From Flavobacteriales bacterium (GTDB taxonomy: Bacteria > Bacteroidota > Bacteroidia > Flavobacteriales_F > PHOS-HE28), in NCBI GenBank assembly GCA_016712535.1, contig JADJQW010000002.1, forward strand, positions 1,860,001-1,924,000: a DNA stretch of 64,000 nt, written 5' to 3'. The position numbers were made by a program, and so were the translations under genes. The notes below the pieces were generated by a model, which was not told the DNA's origin, did no database searches, and was given only the letters and a program-made list of their open reading frames with translations. Shown here one piece after another: positions 30,406 to 39,906 of the stretch; the stretch's first letter is position 1; each line of letters starts with the position of its first letter.

Positions 30406-32005
30406 TCACCATGTAGTTGGCCTCGAGCGTCACCTGCAGGTCGAGGGCGTAGCTGTCGAGCAGGCGCAAGTGCTGGCTCTGGTCAGCGGTCGTGAAAGCC
30501 ACGCGCGTGCGCAGTCGGGCGCCCGAATACAGCAGGTCGACAAGGGCTTCGTCCAATTCCGCCGAGAGCTGGCTGTTGGTCCGGTTCACGACCAGGCCGT
30601 CCGCACCAAGTACGCCCGATGCTGCGATGCCATTCACCGGTATGCTGCCGATCACATCGTCATCGCCATCGATGAGGTCGAGCACGATGCGAGCGGCCAT
30701 GGGGAAGCCATTTGTGGCGAAGAGGCGCAGGGTTCCGCTGCGGAGGGCATGCCCTTCGGCGGTGCCGGGCAGGTCCGGCGTGCTGATGCTCTGCAAGGTC
30801 AGCTCATTCGCGATCAGCCGAAGAGGCACCTCGAGATCGATGCTCGCCTTGAGCTTGCTGCTGTGGTAAAGGAAGTCGTTGCCGTTGCTGATATCGCCGA
30901 GCGGATTCAGCGCGAGGTCGATCCGGTAGCGCGCGCGATCGGGGAGCGATTCGATGAAATCCGTGAGGTTGCTGTTGCCCACGTTGAGCGTGCGCTCCGC
31001 ATAGGTGGGCTGCGGACCTGTGCCCAGATCGAGCGCGCGCGTGAGGTTCAGCGGGCCGTTGAAGAGCGCATGAGCGAGTTGGACCTCGTTGCCGGTTCGC
31101 GTGTTGATGGCTGTGAGCTCGCGCATGCGCAGCTGCAGGTCAACCCCGAAGCCGTTCTCCACCTTCAGCTTGAGCGTGGCTGCATCAAGGTCGAGCGTCC
31201 CGCCCACGAGCGCGTCGAAGAGGCCGAGGTCTTCTTCAGCAGGACCTGCGCTCACCTCGCGCTGTCCGAAGAAGCCGCGCGCGTATTCGGGCACGAGGCC
31301 GAAGTAGCTGGCCTCCAGGATCAGGCTGTCCTGGTCGGTGATGGTGGCGCCTTGGCCGTCGGGGTCGAGCCGCGCACCCACGATGGTCTGCACCGTGTTC
31401 ACGGTATTCAATTGAGGGCCGCGCAGGTCGAATCGGGCTCCGGCGAGGTCGCGTGTGGAGATCGATACCGTGGGCTGTGCTGGCGTTCCGGCGTCGGCCT
31501 CGGTATTCAGGGTGGTGCCGCCATCGGCGAATTGCGCTGCGGGAATCTCGATGGACCCGAGGATGCGGCTCTGCACCATGTTGGTCATGCGCAGTTCCAG
31601 GGTGCCTTCGCGCAGGATCAGCTGCCGCAGCGCGAGGTCATCGAGGTCGAAGCGCTGCACATCGACCTGGTTGAAGAAGTTCACGCCGGCGGGCAGGTCC
31701 AGCGGACCGGCGAAGGGAAGGCCGTAGCGGTAAGCGAAGGTGGTGTCGGGAGCGGTGAGCACCGTGTCGAGGTTCAGGTCGAATAGCTCGCCGCTGTACA
31801 CCAGCGTCACCGAGCCATCAGGGTCCGTGACCAGGAGCGAATCGGGCAGCAGATCGCGCAGGGTGAAGGTGGTGCGCACCAACGGGGCCAGCAGGTCGAT
31901 GTCCCAAGTGGGCTTCTCGCTCACCTTGCGGCAGGCGGGCGCAGCGCCGATGATAACTGCCGCCAGCAGCAAGGCAACCACGCCACGCCTCTGCTCGTTC
32001 TCCAT
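30392..32005 (-). CDS. large hypothetical lipoprotein
   Basis: A 537-residue protein. The leader MENEQRRGVVALLLAAVIIG ends in a lipobox (APAC, about residue 25), predicting an outer-membrane or periplasmic lipoprotein. The remainder is beta-rich with repeated patterns such as DLDDLALRQLILREGTLELR and DAATLKLKVENGFGVDLQLR, resembling the repeated beta modules of large Bacteroidota surface lipoproteins. No enzyme motif was found. It is translationally coupled to the outer-membrane barrel gene downstream and probably works with it. A TACATTGC box lies 5 nt before its ATG. Confidence 0.72.
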   Translation of the reverse strand: MENEQRRGVVALLLAAVIIGAAPACRKVSEKPTWDIDLLAPLVRTTFTLRDLLPDSLLVTDPDGSVTLVYSGELFDLNLDTVLTAPDTTFAYRYGLPFAGPLDLPAGVNFFNQVDVQRFDLDDLALRQLILREGTLELRMTNMVQSRILGSIEIPAAQFADGGTTLNTEADAGTPAQPTVSISTRDLAGARFDLRGPQLNTVNTVQTIVGARLDPDGQGATITDQDSLILEASYFGLVPEYARGFFGQREVSAGPAEEDLGLFDALVGGTLDLDAATLKLKVENGFGVDLQLRMRELTAINTRTGNEVQLAHALFNGPLNLTRALDLGTGPQPTYAERTLNVGNSNLTDFIESLPDRARYRIDLALNPLGDISNGNDFLYHSSKLKASIDLEVPLRLIANELTLQSISTPDLPGTAEGHALRSGTLRLFATNGFPMAARIVLDLIDGDDDVIGSIPVNGIAASGVLGADGLVVNRTNSQLSAELDEALVDLLYSGARLRTRVAFTTADQSQHLRLLDSYALDLQVTLEANYMVNGDE

Positions 32006-32010
32006 GTGTG

Positions 32011-32018
32011 GCAATGTA
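32011..32018 (-). promoter_or_regulatory. TACATTGC box before the lipoprotein gene
   Basis: The minus strand reads TACATTGCCACAC then ATG, 5 nt of spacing. It differs from TANNTTYG at one position. Confidence 0.38.
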
Positions 32019-32081
32019 GGGCTAGCATCCGTCACCTCCATTGGCGGTCCGCTTCCGTAACATTGCCTGGGTCCTAGACGC

Positions 32082-32531
32082 ATGAATCCGCTCCGACGCT
32101 TCATCCTGCTTCCTTGGCTGCTCTCGACCGCGGTCATGTACGGCATGTCCTACGTCTGGCATGGGGTAGTGCTCAGTGATATGCAGGACCTCACGGTGCC
32201 GAAGTGGCTCTACCTCGCACTGGCAGCCGTGGTGTACCTGGTGCTGGGCTTGGGTCAGACCATTGCCACGCACAAAGCCGTGGCGTATGAGTGGATCTCC
32301 TTGAAGAAGGCTTTCCCCTTCATGTCCATGCTGCTATCGGCGGGCATCGGCTTCTTCGTGTACCTGGTGATCTTCGTGCTGGGCATGAGCTTCGCGAAGC
32401 ATGGCATGGCGCACGTGGTGGTGGATATCATCTGGCAGATGTTCGAGCAGTCCATCGGAGGCCTGATGGTGAGCCTCGGCATCATCTACGATATGCACCA
32501 GCAGTTCCTGGAGCAGGAGCGGGCCGGGTGA
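32082..32531 (+). CDS. four-helix membrane protein of unknown function
   Basis: A 149-residue inner-membrane protein with four hydrophobic segments: LLPWLLSTAVMYGMSYVW, LYLALAAVVYLVLGLG, LLSAGIGFFVYLVIFVLGM and a less hydrophobic last one around IIWQMFEQSIGGLMVSLGI. Histidines lie near the membrane boundary. It does not match a family I recognise with certainty. It is divergent from the lipoprotein gene, with a 76-bp gap, and convergent with rarA. Confidence 0.68.
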   Translation: MNPLRRFILLPWLLSTAVMYGMSYVWHGVVLSDMQDLTVPKWLYLALAAVVYLVLGLGQTIATHKAVAYEWISLKKAFPFMSMLLSAGIGFFVYLVIFVLGMSFAKHGMAHVVVDIIWQMFEQSIGGLMVSLGIIYDMHQQFLEQERAG

Positions 32532-32591
32532 GCCTGCTCAAGGAAATGCGAATGCTGAAGCAAAGCCGGGAGCGATTCGGCGCTTCAGCGA

Positions 32592-33875
32592 TCATGTTTC
32601 AGATTTCCCCAAGTACTTGCCGTTCCACAGCCGTTCCAGCATCCGTGCGTATTCCTGCTCCTTCGGATTGTCTCCCGGCGCATAGAAGGACTTCCCGCTG
32701 ATCGCTTCGGGCAGGAATTCCTGATCCACGAAGTTGCCGGCTCCATCATGGCTGTACTGGTAATCCGAGCCGTAGCCGAGATCCTTCATCAGCTTCGTTG
32801 GGGCATTCCGCAGGTGCAGCGGCACGGGCAGGTCTCCGCTGCGCCGCACTTCGGCCTGGGCGGCTCCGATGGCCAGGTAGCTCGCATTGCTCTTCGGCGA
32901 ACAGGCCAGGTACACCGCGCATTGGCTGAGGATGATGCGGCCTTCCGGCCAACCGATCATCTGCACGGCCTGCATCGCGGTGGTGGCCATCAGCAGCGCA
33001 TTCGGGTTGGCATTGCCGATGTCCTCGCTGGCCAGGATCACCATGCGGCGCGCGATGAAGAGCGGGTCCTCGCCGCCCTCGACCATGCGCGCCAGCCAGT
33101 ATACCGCCGCGTTGGGATCGCTGCCGCGCATGCTCTTGATGAAGGCGCTCACGATGTCGTAGTGCTGCTCGCCCTGCTTGTCATAGCGCGCTGAGGTCCG
33201 CGCCACCTCGGCCACGAGCGCATCGGTGATCACGGCCGGGTCACCGGCGGCCTTCACGCAGAGCTCGAATGTGTTCAGCAGCCGCCGCGCATCGCCGCCG
33301 CTGGCGCGCATCAGCGCCGCGGACTCGCGCAGCTCGATGCTGCGCGCCCTCAGCTCCGCATCATTTGCCATGGCCCGCTGCAGGAGCTCCAGGAGCTGCT
33401 CTTCGGCCAACGGCTCGAGCACGTACACCTGGCAGCGCGAGAGCAGCGCACCGATCACCTCGAAGCTCGGGTTCTCCGTGGTGGCGCCGATCAAGGTGAT
33501 GGTGCCTTTCTCCACGGCGCCGAGCAAGCTGTCCTGCTGTGCCTTGCTGAAACGGTGGATCTCGTCGATGAAGAGCACGGCGCTTCGTGCGAAGAGGCCT
33601 GCGCCGCCGGCTTGCTCGATCACTTCGCGCACATCCTTCACGCCGCTGTTGATCGCGCTCAGCGTATGGAATGGGCGCGTCAGCCCTTGCGCGATCAAGC
33701 GGGCGAGCGTGGTCTTGCCCACGCCCGGCTGGCCCCACAGGATCATGCTCGGCAGCATACCGCCCGCCAAGGCCTTGCGCAGCACGCCATCCGGCCCGAT
33801 CAGATGCGACTGGCCCACCACCTCATCGAGGGTGCGCGGGCGCATGCGCTCGGCCAAGGGTGTGTTCTCCTGCAT
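32592..33875 (-). CDS. rarA: replication-associated recombination protein RarA (MgsA)
   Basis: A clamp-loader-like AAA+ ATPase of stalled replication forks. The 427-residue protein has the family N-terminus PLAERMRPRTLDEVVGQSHL, Walker A LWGQPGVGKTTLARLIA, Walker B VLFIDEIHRFSKAQQD, sensor 1 IGATTENPSFEV and the arginine-finger LLSRCQVY segment. The C-terminal tetramerisation region contains SAFIKSMRGSDPNAAVYWLA and GNANPNALLMA, family signatures. It is preceded at 4 nt by CAACTTCG, a weak version of the recurrent upstream box. Confidence 0.95.
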   Translation of the reverse strand: MQENTPLAERMRPRTLDEVVGQSHLIGPDGVLRKALAGGMLPSMILWGQPGVGKTTLARLIAQGLTRPFHTLSAINSGVKDVREVIEQAGGAGLFARSAVLFIDEIHRFSKAQQDSLLGAVEKGTITLIGATTENPSFEVIGALLSRCQVYVLEPLAEEQLLELLQRAMANDAELRARSIELRESAALMRASGGDARRLLNTFELCVKAAGDPAVITDALVAEVARTSARYDKQGEQHYDIVSAFIKSMRGSDPNAAVYWLARMVEGGEDPLFIARRMVILASEDIGNANPNALLMATTAMQAVQMIGWPEGRIILSQCAVYLACSPKSNASYLAIGAAQAEVRRSGDLPVPLHLRNAPTKLMKDLGYGSDYQYSHDGAGNFVDQEFLPEAISGKSFYAPGDNPKEQEYARMLERLWNGKYLGKSET

Positions 33876-34015
33876 GCGGCGAAGTTGCGATGCGAGCGGC
33901 CTCTTTCGATGCCGAGCCCGTTTACTCCTGATTCCAATGACCGCGCGAATCAGCGATCAGGAATCAAGAATTAGCGATCAGCCTCTTCAAGGTGGGTGAT
34001 CCGGCACGGAGTGAT
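33876..34015. other. intergenic spacer with ATCAGCGATCAG repeats
   Basis: The 140-bp gap between rarA and the DUF1015 gene holds direct repeats AATCAGCGATCAG and ATTAGCGATCAG at about 33951-33979, A/T-richer than the surroundings. It may contain the rarA upstream signals near 33880 and the 5' side of the repeat tract. No gene is seen. Confidence 0.4.
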
Positions 34016-35233
34016 TCAAACTTCCTCCAACGAATACACCAGCATGCCGCTACGCAGCTTCGGCTCGATGTAGGTGCTCTTCGGGGGCATGGTGCCGCCC
34101 TCATCGGAGACGGCCTTCAGTTGCTCGAAGCTCACCGGATGCAGGTGGAAGGCGACCGCAGCATCTCCTTGCTCCACTCGCCGATCCAGTTCGGCGGTGC
34201 CAGCCGTGCCGGGCACAAAGCCCACGCGGGGGTCAGTGCGCAGATCGTGGATGCCGAGCACCGGGCCGAGCACCAAGGAGCTCAGGCGTGCGGCATCCAG
34301 GCAATCGGCCGCTGCGCAGGGCTCACTCAGTGCAGGGAGCGTTAGCGCGTGCCAGCCCCTTTCCGTGCGCACCCCGATGATGCCCGGAGCGGCAAAGGGG
34401 CCCCGTGCGGGTGCCAAGTTGCCGATCCGCGACAACGCCTCAAGGAACGCGCCCTCGTGCGAATCGCCGAAGTCACTCACCACGCGATCGAAATTGAATA
34501 CGTAGAGCTGCTTGCGCGGCACGATGTACGCCAGGCACCAGAAGGCGGGATCCACATCCGTGAGGCCGCGCGACCCGGCCAGGCGCGCGCTGCTCGCCAG
34601 CCGGTGGTGGCCATCGGCGATATAGAGCGCGGGCACCTCGGCGAAGGCGCGCTGCAAACGCTCATGCATGGTCCGTTCCGTGATGGGCCAAAGGCGATGG
34701 CTCACCAGGTCGCGCGTGCGATAGGCATAGGCGGGCCTCGTATTCAGCAACGGGTCGAGCAAGGGCTCCCACGCGGCGCCATCGGGCGTGGCCAGAAGCA
34801 CCGGCTCAGCATTCATGCCCGTGCTGCCGAGGTACTCGGCGAACAGCTGCTCGCGCGCGGTCAGCGTCTGCTCATGCACCTTGATCCGGCCATCGCGGTA
34901 CGCTTGCGTGCTCACGCCGCAGACGATGCCGCGCGTGATATTGCCCCGAGATTCCTGCTCGTAGAGGTAAATGGCGGGACGCTCCTCGCGCACCATGGTG
35001 CCTGCATCGCAGAAGCCCTTGAATGCCGTGCGCACGCGGTGGAAGCGCTCCGTGCGCGTGAGCTTGGCGTTGCTCGAATCGTCGGGGCGCAGCACATGCA
35101 GGAAGCTGTGCGGGTTCTCCGCAAGGCGTTGCGCGAGCTCTTCCTCGGAGTAGGACACGTAGGTGCGCGAACCCACCAGATGCGCTCGCTCTGGCGCGGG
35201 GCGCCAGGCACGGAAGGGGCGCAGCTCGATCAT
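34016..35233 (-). CDS. DUF1015 family protein
   Basis: A 405-residue cytoplasmic protein with family features: N-terminal IELRPFRAWRPAPE, the SYSEEELAQRLAENPHSFLH region, IYLYEQESRGN, and YIADGHHRLASSARLA near the middle. The HHR-type segment resembles ParB-like/HTH-associated nucleotide-binding motifs, but the molecular function is unknown. In many Bacteroidota it sits next to serA and serC, as here, which suggests a link to serine metabolism. ATG 35233 is preferred over 35242 because it begins with the conserved IELRPFRAW. Confidence 0.86.
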   Translation of the reverse strand: MIELRPFRAWRPAPERAHLVGSRTYVSYSEEELAQRLAENPHSFLHVLRPDDSSNAKLTRTERFHRVRTAFKGFCDAGTMVREERPAIYLYEQESRGNITRGIVCGVSTQAYRDGRIKVHEQTLTAREQLFAEYLGSTGMNAEPVLLATPDGAAWEPLLDPLLNTRPAYAYRTRDLVSHRLWPITERTMHERLQRAFAEVPALYIADGHHRLASSARLAGSRGLTDVDPAFWCLAYIVPRKQLYVFNFDRVVSDFGDSHEGAFLEALSRIGNLAPARGPFAAPGIIGVRTERGWHALTLPALSEPCAAADCLDAARLSSLVLGPVLGIHDLRTDPRVGFVPGTAGTAELDRRVEQGDAAVAFHLHPVSFEQLKAVSDEGGTMPPKSTYIEPKLRSGMLVYSLEEV

Positions 35234-35276
35234 GCGGCGCAAGGATTGTGCGCGCTGTGAGGGGAATCCGACCTCG

Positions 35277-35336
35277 GATGGACACGGATGCGCATGGACC
35301 GGATGCAGAGCTTATCCGTGAGCATCCGTGTCCATC
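35277..35336. repeat. 15-bp perfect inverted repeat between serA and the DUF1015 gene
   Basis: GATGGACACGGATGC (35277-35291) and GCATCCGTGTCCATC (35322-35336) are exact reverse complements separated by 30 nt that hold more GGATGC/ATCCGTG words. The ATCCGTGTCCATCTGTGG phrase resembles a dispersed intergenic repeat of Bacteroidota. It could be an attenuating terminator between the genes or a REP-like element. Confidence 0.7.
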
Positions 35337-35361
35337 TGTGGTTCCCTCCCGCTCGGATCGT

Positions 35362-36330
35362 TCAGCTCACAGTTGCGGCACTGCGCCAAGCGAGGATGCG
35401 CTCCACCAGCTCATCACCAACGCGGCCCTGGGCCTCGGCCGTGGCGGCCCCGATGTGCGGGCTCAGGCTCAAGCCGGGCTCGGCCAGCACATCAGCTCGG
35501 GGTTCGGGCTCATTCAAGAACACGTCGAGCGCGGCTCCGCGCAAGCGGCCCTCCTTGATCGACGCGAGCAATTCATCCTCATCCACGCTGCCGCCCCTGG
35601 CTGTGTTCACCAGCACGGCTCCGGGCTTCATCAGGCCGAGCTCGCGCTTGCCCAGCACCGGGCGGCCATCCTTCTGGGCGGGCACGTGCAGGCTCACGGC
35701 ATCGCTCCGCTTCAAGAGGTCATCAAGGCTCACCATCTTCACGGGCACGCGCACGATCGCGCCGCCGACCTCCAGTTCCAGCACGTCGGCAGTGGCGTGG
35801 TTGTCGGAATAGATCACCTTCATGCCGCAGCCCAGCGCATAGCGGGCGGTCCATTGGCCGATGCGGCCGAAGCCGATCACGCCGAGGGTCTTGCCCCGAA
35901 GCTCGAAGCCCTTCTCGTATTCCTTCTTCAGCTCCTTGAACTTGGTGCGGCCCTCACCAGCCATGCGGCGGTTGCTCTTATGCAGCGATCGCATCAGGGT
36001 GAAGAGGTGCGCGATCACCAGTTCGGCAACACTGATGCTGGAAGAGGCTGGAGTGTTCACCACCGGGATGTTCTTGCTCCGGGCGTGCGCCACGTCGATG
36101 TTGTCGAGGCCCACGCCGCCCCGGCCGATGAGCTTGATGCTGGGGCAGGCGTCGATCAGGTCGCGACGAGCCTTGGTGGCGCTGCGCACCAGCAGCACAT
36201 CCACTTTTTCCTTGTTCAAGTAGGTGGCGAGCTGCTCCTGCGGCACGTGCTCGGTGGTCACGTTGAACCCTTCCTCCTGCAAGCGGGCCTTGGCTGCTGC
36301 CGAGATGCCGTCGTTGGCGTGTATGCGCAT
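35362..36330 (-). CDS. serA: D-3-phosphoglycerate dehydrogenase (short, no ACT domain)
   Basis: First enzyme of serine synthesis: oxidises 3-phosphoglycerate to 3-phosphohydroxypyruvate with NAD+. The 322-residue protein has the 2-hydroxyacid dehydrogenase pattern VDVLLVRSATKARRDL, GRGGVGLDNIDV, the dinucleotide-binding TLGVIGFGRIGQW, NTARGGSVDEDEL with the catalytic arginine region, and the HIGAATAEAQGRVG end with the catalytic histidine. It lacks the C-terminal ACT/regulatory domain, so serine feedback through ACT is not expected. ATG 36330 is used because the longer open frame reads antisense-like through serC. It lies 35 bp downstream of serC on the same strand. Confidence 0.93.
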   Translation of the reverse strand: MRIHANDGISAAAKARLQEEGFNVTTEHVPQEQLATYLNKEKVDVLLVRSATKARRDLIDACPSIKLIGRGGVGLDNIDVAHARSKNIPVVNTPASSSISVAELVIAHLFTLMRSLHKSNRRMAGEGRTKFKELKKEYEKGFELRGKTLGVIGFGRIGQWTARYALGCGMKVIYSDNHATADVLELEVGGAIVRVPVKMVSLDDLLKRSDAVSLHVPAQKDGRPVLGKRELGLMKPGAVLVNTARGGSVDEDELLASIKEGRLRGAALDVFLNEPEPRADVLAEPGLSLSPHIGAATAEAQGRVGDELVERILAWRSAATVS

Positions 36331-36349
36331 GGTATCTGCCGAAGCCTTC

Positions 36350-36366
36350 GGCGAAGGTTGAAGGTC
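36350..36366. repeat. short CAACC-type tract between serA and serC
   Basis: The minus strand reads ACCTTCAACCTTCG, the same word as in the obgE upstream tract. It fills part of the 35-bp gap between serC and serA. Confidence 0.45.
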
Positions 36367-37454
36367 TATCCGTTCTTCTGTGCGAAATTCTCCATCACGT
36401 CCACCAGCACCTGCACACTCTCGATGGGCAGGGCATTGTACATGCTGGCGCGGTAGCCGCCCACGCTCCGGTGCCCACGGATGCCGCTGATGCCGGCTTC
36501 CTTCCAAAGGGCATCGAAGGCGGGTTCCAGCGCGGCGTCGCTCATCACGAAGCACGCGTTCATGGTGCTGCGGTCCTCGATGGCGGCGGTGCCTTTGAAG
36601 AGCGGCAGCCGGTCCACCGCATCGTACAGGAGCTTGGCCTTCGCGTTGTTGCGCCGCTCGATCTCGGCAACTCCGCCGGACCTCTTCATCCATTCCATGG
36701 TGAGCATGCTCACGTACACGGCGAACACCGGTGGCGTGTTGTACATGCTCTCCTTGCTGCCGTGGTTCTTCAGGTCGAGCATGGGGCTGAGCTTGCGGCC
36801 GGTGTTGCCGGTGCGCTCCGGGTCGAAGAGGTAGACCGTTGCGCCAGCGGGCCCCATGTTCTTCTGCGCGCCGCCGTAGATCAGCGCGAAGTCGGCCACG
36901 TTCACCGGACGGCTGAAGATGTCGCTGCTCATGTCGCACACCACCGGCACGGGCGACCTCGGGAATCGCTTCCACTGCGTTCCGAAGATGGTGTTGTTGC
37001 TCGTGAAGTGGAAGTAATCGGCATCCGCCGGGATCTCGAAGCCCTTGGGGATGTAACAGAAGTTCTTGTCCTCGCTGCTGGCCACCACCATGGTTTCGCC
37101 GGCGAGCTTGCTCTCCTTGATGGCGCGCGAGGCCCATTCGCCGGTGTTCGCATAGGCGCTCTTGCCGCCCATCTTCATGTAGTTGAGCGGCACCATATGG
37201 AAGCCCAGGCTGGCGCCTCCGCCGAGGAAGATCACTTGGTAATGGTCCGGCGCGCCCAGCAGCTCCTTCACCAGCGCTTGCGCCTTGGCCATCACGGCCT
37301 CGAAGGGCTTGCTGCGGTGGCTGATCTCCAGGATGCTGAGGCCGCTGCCCTCGAAGTCGAGCACGGCTTGCGCCGCCTGCTCAAAGACCTCCTGCGGCAG
37401 GATGCAGGGGCCTGCGCTGTAATTGTGGACCTTCTTCTTGGTGGCTACGGTCAT
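36366..37454 (-). CDS. serC: phosphoserine aminotransferase
   Basis: Converts 3-phosphohydroxypyruvate plus glutamate to phosphoserine; PLP-dependent class V aminotransferase. The 362-residue protein starts HNYSAGPCILPQEVFEQA, has LEISHRSKPFEAVM, FLGGGASLGFHMVPLN, and the PLP-lysine motif YGGAQKNMGPAGATV. The C-terminal GHRSVGGYRASMYNALPIES is a family signature. ATG 37454 is the conserved start. With serA it supplies two of the three serine-synthesis steps; a phosphatase (serB) is not in the window. TACATTTG lies 19 nt upstream. Confidence 0.95.
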   Translation of the reverse strand: MTVATKKKVHNYSAGPCILPQEVFEQAAQAVLDFEGSGLSILEISHRSKPFEAVMAKAQALVKELLGAPDHYQVIFLGGGASLGFHMVPLNYMKMGGKSAYANTGEWASRAIKESKLAGETMVVASSEDKNFCYIPKGFEIPADADYFHFTSNNTIFGTQWKRFPRSPVPVVCDMSSDIFSRPVNVADFALIYGGAQKNMGPAGATVYLFDPERTGNTGRKLSPMLDLKNHGSKESMYNTPPVFAVYVSMLTMEWMKRSGGVAEIERRNNAKAKLLYDAVDRLPLFKGTAAIEDRSTMNACFVMSDAALEPAFDALWKEAGISGIRGHRSVGGYRASMYNALPIESVQVLVDVMENFAQKNG

Positions 37455-37473
37455 GGCGTTGGGATTCAGCGGC

Positions 37474-37481
37474 CAAATGTA
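37474..37481 (-). promoter_or_regulatory. TACATTTG box before serC
   Basis: The minus strand reads TACATTTG, an exact match to TAnnTTTG, 19 nt before the serC ATG. TTTG occurs 25 nt further upstream, a longer spacing than the usual 19-21. Confidence 0.5.
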
Positions 37482-37516
37482 TTGGCGGTGGGGGAGCAGC
37501 ACATGACAAAGCTCGC

Positions 37517-38851
37517 CTACAGCAGTCCCCTCGCCTTTATTTCCAGGTACCGGTTGATCACGCTCACCGTGAGGTCCTGCGGTCGGCAGAGGATGGCGGG
37601 CAGGCCGTGTCGCTCGAGCTCGCGCGCGATGAGGCGCTTCTCATGGGCCATCTTCTCAGCGATGGCGCGCACGTAGACCTGCTCCGTGTCGGTGGGCAGG
37701 TGGCGCAGGTCCTCATCGAGCTCGGTGTTGAGGAAGAAGATGGGCACCACCAGGTGCTGGCGCGCCAGCCGCTGCAGGTAGGGCAGCTGGCGGTGCATGG
37801 CCTGCACGCTCCCGTAGTTGGTGAAGAGCAGCAGCAGGCTGCGCTGGTGCAGCTCGCGGCGCACGGCCATGTAGAGCGCTTCGAAGTCGGTCTCCTTGTA
37901 GTCGGTGCCCTGGGCGTAGAGCGCTTGGAGGATGTGCTGCATATGGCCGCGCTGCCGGCTGGCGCGCACGAAATCGTGCGGGGTGCTGCTGAAGGTGAGC
38001 AGCCCGGCGCGGTCCTCCTTTCGCATGGCGATGCTGCTGATCACCAGTGCGGCATTGATCGCGTAGTCGAGCAGGCTCAGGCCCTCGAAGGGCATCTTCA
38101 TCACCCGGCCGGTGTCGATCAGCGAGAAGACCTGTTGCGCCTTCTCGTCCTGGTACTGGTTCACCATCAATCGGCCGCGGCGCGCGCTGGCCTTCCAGTT
38201 CACGGTGCGTCGGTCGTCGCCCGGCACGTATTCCTTGATCCGCTCGAATTCGCTCTGGTGGGCCACGCGGCGGATGCGCTTGATGCCCGCGAGCGTGAGC
38301 CGGTTGCTGATCGCGAGCAGTTCGTACTTGCGCAGCTGCAGGTAGCTCGGGTAGACGGCCACTTCCTTATCCGCATCGAGCACGAATCGCCGCTCCATCA
38401 GCCCGAGCACGCTGCTCACCAGGACGTTGATGGCGCCGTAGCGGTACAAGCCCCGCTGCACGGGCCGCACATGGTAAATGAACTCCCGCTTCGCCCACGC
38501 GCCGATGCCGCCCTGGAACACCAGGTCGCGCTTCTGGAACTGGTGCGGGAGCTCGTCCATCACGCGCAGCCTCATGGCTATGCCGTAACCGCTCTCGAGC
38601 TCGATGGTCACCGGGTTCTGGTCGCCGTTGCTCCAGCGGTCGTACGTCCGTCGCGCACCGTGCAGGCCGGAGCGCGGGCCGAAGAGGAGGAAGAGCTCGG
38701 CAACCAGCGCGAGCGTGAAGGCCAGCGCACAGAGCTTCGCTGTCACCAGCAGTGGATCCCACGCCCAGCCCAGCACGAAGAGCAGCACCAGGGCCCAGCC
38801 GATCCCGAAGAAGCGGCGGGTGAGGAAGATGCTGCGCAGCTGACGGGTCAT
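37517..38851 (-). CDS. DUF58 domain protein
   Basis: A 444-residue protein with two N-terminal membrane helices (IGWALVLLFVLGWAWDPLL and CALAFTLALVAELFLLF) and a DUF58/VWA-like cytoplasmic part. The family signature is EYVPGDDRRTVNWKASARRG, followed by KAQQVFSLIDTGRVMK with a MIDAS-like Asp. DUF58 genes sit next to moxR in a conserved cluster whose products may act in protein complex maturation or membrane stress. It is 2 bp downstream of the MoxR gene and last in the operon order read from SpoIIM. Confidence 0.9.
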   Translation of the reverse strand: MTRQLRSIFLTRRFFGIGWALVLLFVLGWAWDPLLVTAKLCALAFTLALVAELFLLFGPRSGLHGARRTYDRWSNGDQNPVTIELESGYGIAMRLRVMDELPHQFQKRDLVFQGGIGAWAKREFIYHVRPVQRGLYRYGAINVLVSSVLGLMERRFVLDADKEVAVYPSYLQLRKYELLAISNRLTLAGIKRIRRVAHQSEFERIKEYVPGDDRRTVNWKASARRGRLMVNQYQDEKAQQVFSLIDTGRVMKMPFEGLSLLDYAINAALVISSIAMRKEDRAGLLTFSSTPHDFVRASRQRGHMQHILQALYAQGTDYKETDFEALYMAVRRELHQRSLLLLFTNYGSVQAMHRQLPYLQRLARQHLVVPIFFLNTELDEDLRHLPTDTEQVYVRAIAEKMAHEKRLIARELERHGLPAILCRPQDLTVSVINRYLEIKARGLL

Positions 38852-38853
38852 AG

Positions 38854-39903
<1,050 letters not shown>

Positions 39904-39906
39904 GGA

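Noticed and set aside
30257..31786. 509-codon plus-strand frame opposite the lipoprotein and barrel genes
   Set aside because: It has no start context or motif, while the minus-strand frames give a signal peptide, a lipobox and beta-barrel pattern.
35362..37137. Long minus-strand frame extending serA upstream into serC
   Set aside because: The extra N-terminal part is serC read in a wrong frame; the conserved serA start is ATG 36330.
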